Shown here: positions 5,092-5,979 of the stretch, one piece after another
Position numbering within the stretch: the stretch's first letter is position 1
Layout: each line of letters starts with the position of its first letter
Origin: Synechococcus sp. HW_metabat.54
Lineage (GTDB): Bacteria > Cyanobacteriota > Cyanobacteriia > PCC-6307 > Cyanobiaceae
Assembly: GCA_018623675.1 (NCBI GenBank)
Contig: JAAZVJ010000067.1
Location: 1 to 5,979 of the forward strand
DNA: 5,979 nucleotides
Direction: 5' to 3'
Notes under the pieces: model-generated
What the model saw: only the letters and a program-made list of their open reading frames with translations
Told to the model about the DNA's origin: nothing
The model's database searches: none
Made by a program: the position numbers and the translations under genes

Positions 5092-5979
5092 ATGCAAGGA
5101 CTGCTCAAGGCCATCCGTGGCAGCCAATCAACGGAGCAATGGCGGGCCTGTGGAGCGCTGATTCTTTGCGCTCTGGCCTTCAGCCTGATGACCGTTTGCG
5201 TGAAGCATCTGGGAGGACAGCTTCCGGTCGCGGAAATCGTGCTGGTGCGATCACTGATCAGCATCGTGATCACCCTGGCCATGCTTCAGCGCGTTGGGGT
5301 GTCGCCCTGGGGCGAACAACGGGGGCTTTTGCTGGTGCGGGGTGTGTTGGGCACCACGGCTCTGCTCTGTTTCTTCGAGGCGTTAGCCCGTCTTCCCCTG
5401 GCCGCCGCAACCCTTCTTCAATACACCTATCCGACACTCACCGCCCTGAGCGCCTGGTTGCTGTTGGGAGAACCGATTCGACGACGCATCGGCATCGCCG
5501 TACTGCTGGGCTGGATTGGCGTGATGCTGGTGATGCAGCCCGACTGGATCAACAGCACCACCGGTGCCGTGATGCCAGAGCTTCCAGCGATCGCAGTCAC
5601 GCTTGGCCTTGGCGGAGCTCTGCTGACCGCCTTGGCCTACGTGAGTGTTCGGCAGCTATCGGCCCGAGAACACCCTTTGGTGATCGTGTTCTATTTCCCC
5701 CTGGTGTCGGTGCCGGCAACCCTCCCCCTGCTCTGGGGCCAAGCCATCTGGCCTTCGCCAGAACAGTGGCTATGGCTGGTGGGCGTGGGGATTTTCACCC
5801 AGCTGGGACAGATCTGGCTCACGGAAGGTCTTTCAGCCCTGCCTGCGGCCCGCGCCACCTCAATCAACTACGTGCAAGTTGTGTTTGCCAGCCTCTGGGG
5901 TGTGCTGTTCTTTGCGGAGCCGATCACCGGTGCAGTGGTGCTGGGAGCCACATGCGTTTTAGGCGCCACCCTGATCAGC
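5092..5979 (+). CDS. EamA/DMT-superfamily permease (C-terminal end missing)
   Basis: This is an inner-membrane protein of the drug/metabolite transporter superfamily (EamA, RhaT-like); members usually export small metabolites, but the substrate cannot be read here. The frame is open for 296 codons from ATG 5092 to the window edge; the family is about 300 residues, so only the extreme C-terminus is missing. About ten hydrophobic helices form two EamA repeats. The first spans roughly residues 20-142, with the typical Arg53 in the second helix (EIVLVRSLIS) and the signature LARLPLAAATLLQYTYPTLT ending in LLLGEP at 123-128. The second starts near 165 and contains LPAARATSINYVQVVFASLW and FFAEPITG. 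It is divergent from dnaG and has no visible Shine-Dalgarno. The fold assignment is secure; I give no gene symbol because orthology is unclear. Confidence 0.93.
   Translation, partial: MQGLLKAIRGSQSTEQWRACGALILCALAFSLMTVCVKHLGGQLPVAEIVLVRSLISIVITLAMLQRVGVSPWGEQRGLLLVRGVLGTTALLCFFEALARLPLAAATLLQYTYPTLTALSAWLLLGEPIRRRIGIAVLLGWIGVMLVMQPDWINSTTGAVMPELPAIAVTLGLGGALLTALAYVSVRQLSAREHPLVIVFYFPLVSVPATLPLLWGQAIWPSPEQWLWLVGVGIFTQLGQIWLTEGLSALPAARATSINYVQVVFASLWGVLFFAEPITGAVVLGATCVLGATLIS

Noticed and set aside
1..5979. CRISPR array, insertion sequence, tRNA or phage genes
   Set aside because: No regularly spaced direct repeats, transposase-like frames, tRNA cloverleaf sequence or integrase/structural phage motifs were seen on either strand. 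The window reads as ordinary core-type chromosome with an SOS operon, not a novel defence or mobile system.

Overview
The window looks like a chromosomal segment of a cyanobacterium, most likely a marine Synechococcus-type picocyanobacterium. This rests on the strongly cyanobacterial-looking DnaG N-terminus, a GC-rich compact layout with few Shine-Dalgarno sequences, and a LexA-type operator of the cyanobacterial/Gram-positive form rather than the E. coli form. The assignment comes from recognising families, not from a database search.

Layout from left to right. Positions 1-327 (minus) hold the 5' part of an unrecognised gene that runs off the left edge. It is divergent from umuD (395-838, plus) and umuC (838-2112, plus), which overlap by one base and encode the SOS mutagenesis polymerase Pol V: the self-cleaving accessory subunit and the Y-family catalytic subunit. 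The gap between the divergent genes carries a probable LexA box (355-368), a weak -10 element and a strong ribosome binding site that points to a TTG start for umuD. After umuC there is a 179-base gap with a clear intrinsic terminator (2233-2258). Directly before it lie a GNRA-capped hairpin and a -10-like TAGAAT, so this could be a separate short RNA of about 53 nt instead of only the umuDC 3' end.

From 2292 to 5002 the minus strand carries dnaG (DNA primase, transcribed leftward) followed by two small unrecognised genes of 85 and 103 codons. These two overlap as TGATG and are probably co-transcribed and translationally coupled, perhaps as the tail of a dnaG operon. The 85-residue product is very acidic. 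At the right edge, divergent from dnaG, a gene for a ten-helix EamA/DMT-family permease starts at 5092 and is open through the window end, lacking only its extreme C-terminus.

Functionally, the left half is a damage-inducible translesion synthesis module and the middle is core replication priming. The permease looks unrelated. I see no mobile elements, CRISPR array, tRNA or rRNA. The main points for a second look are the SOS operator and its possible effect on the unknown divergent gene, the putative small RNA, the coupled small genes after dnaG, and the altered clamp-binding motif of UmuC.
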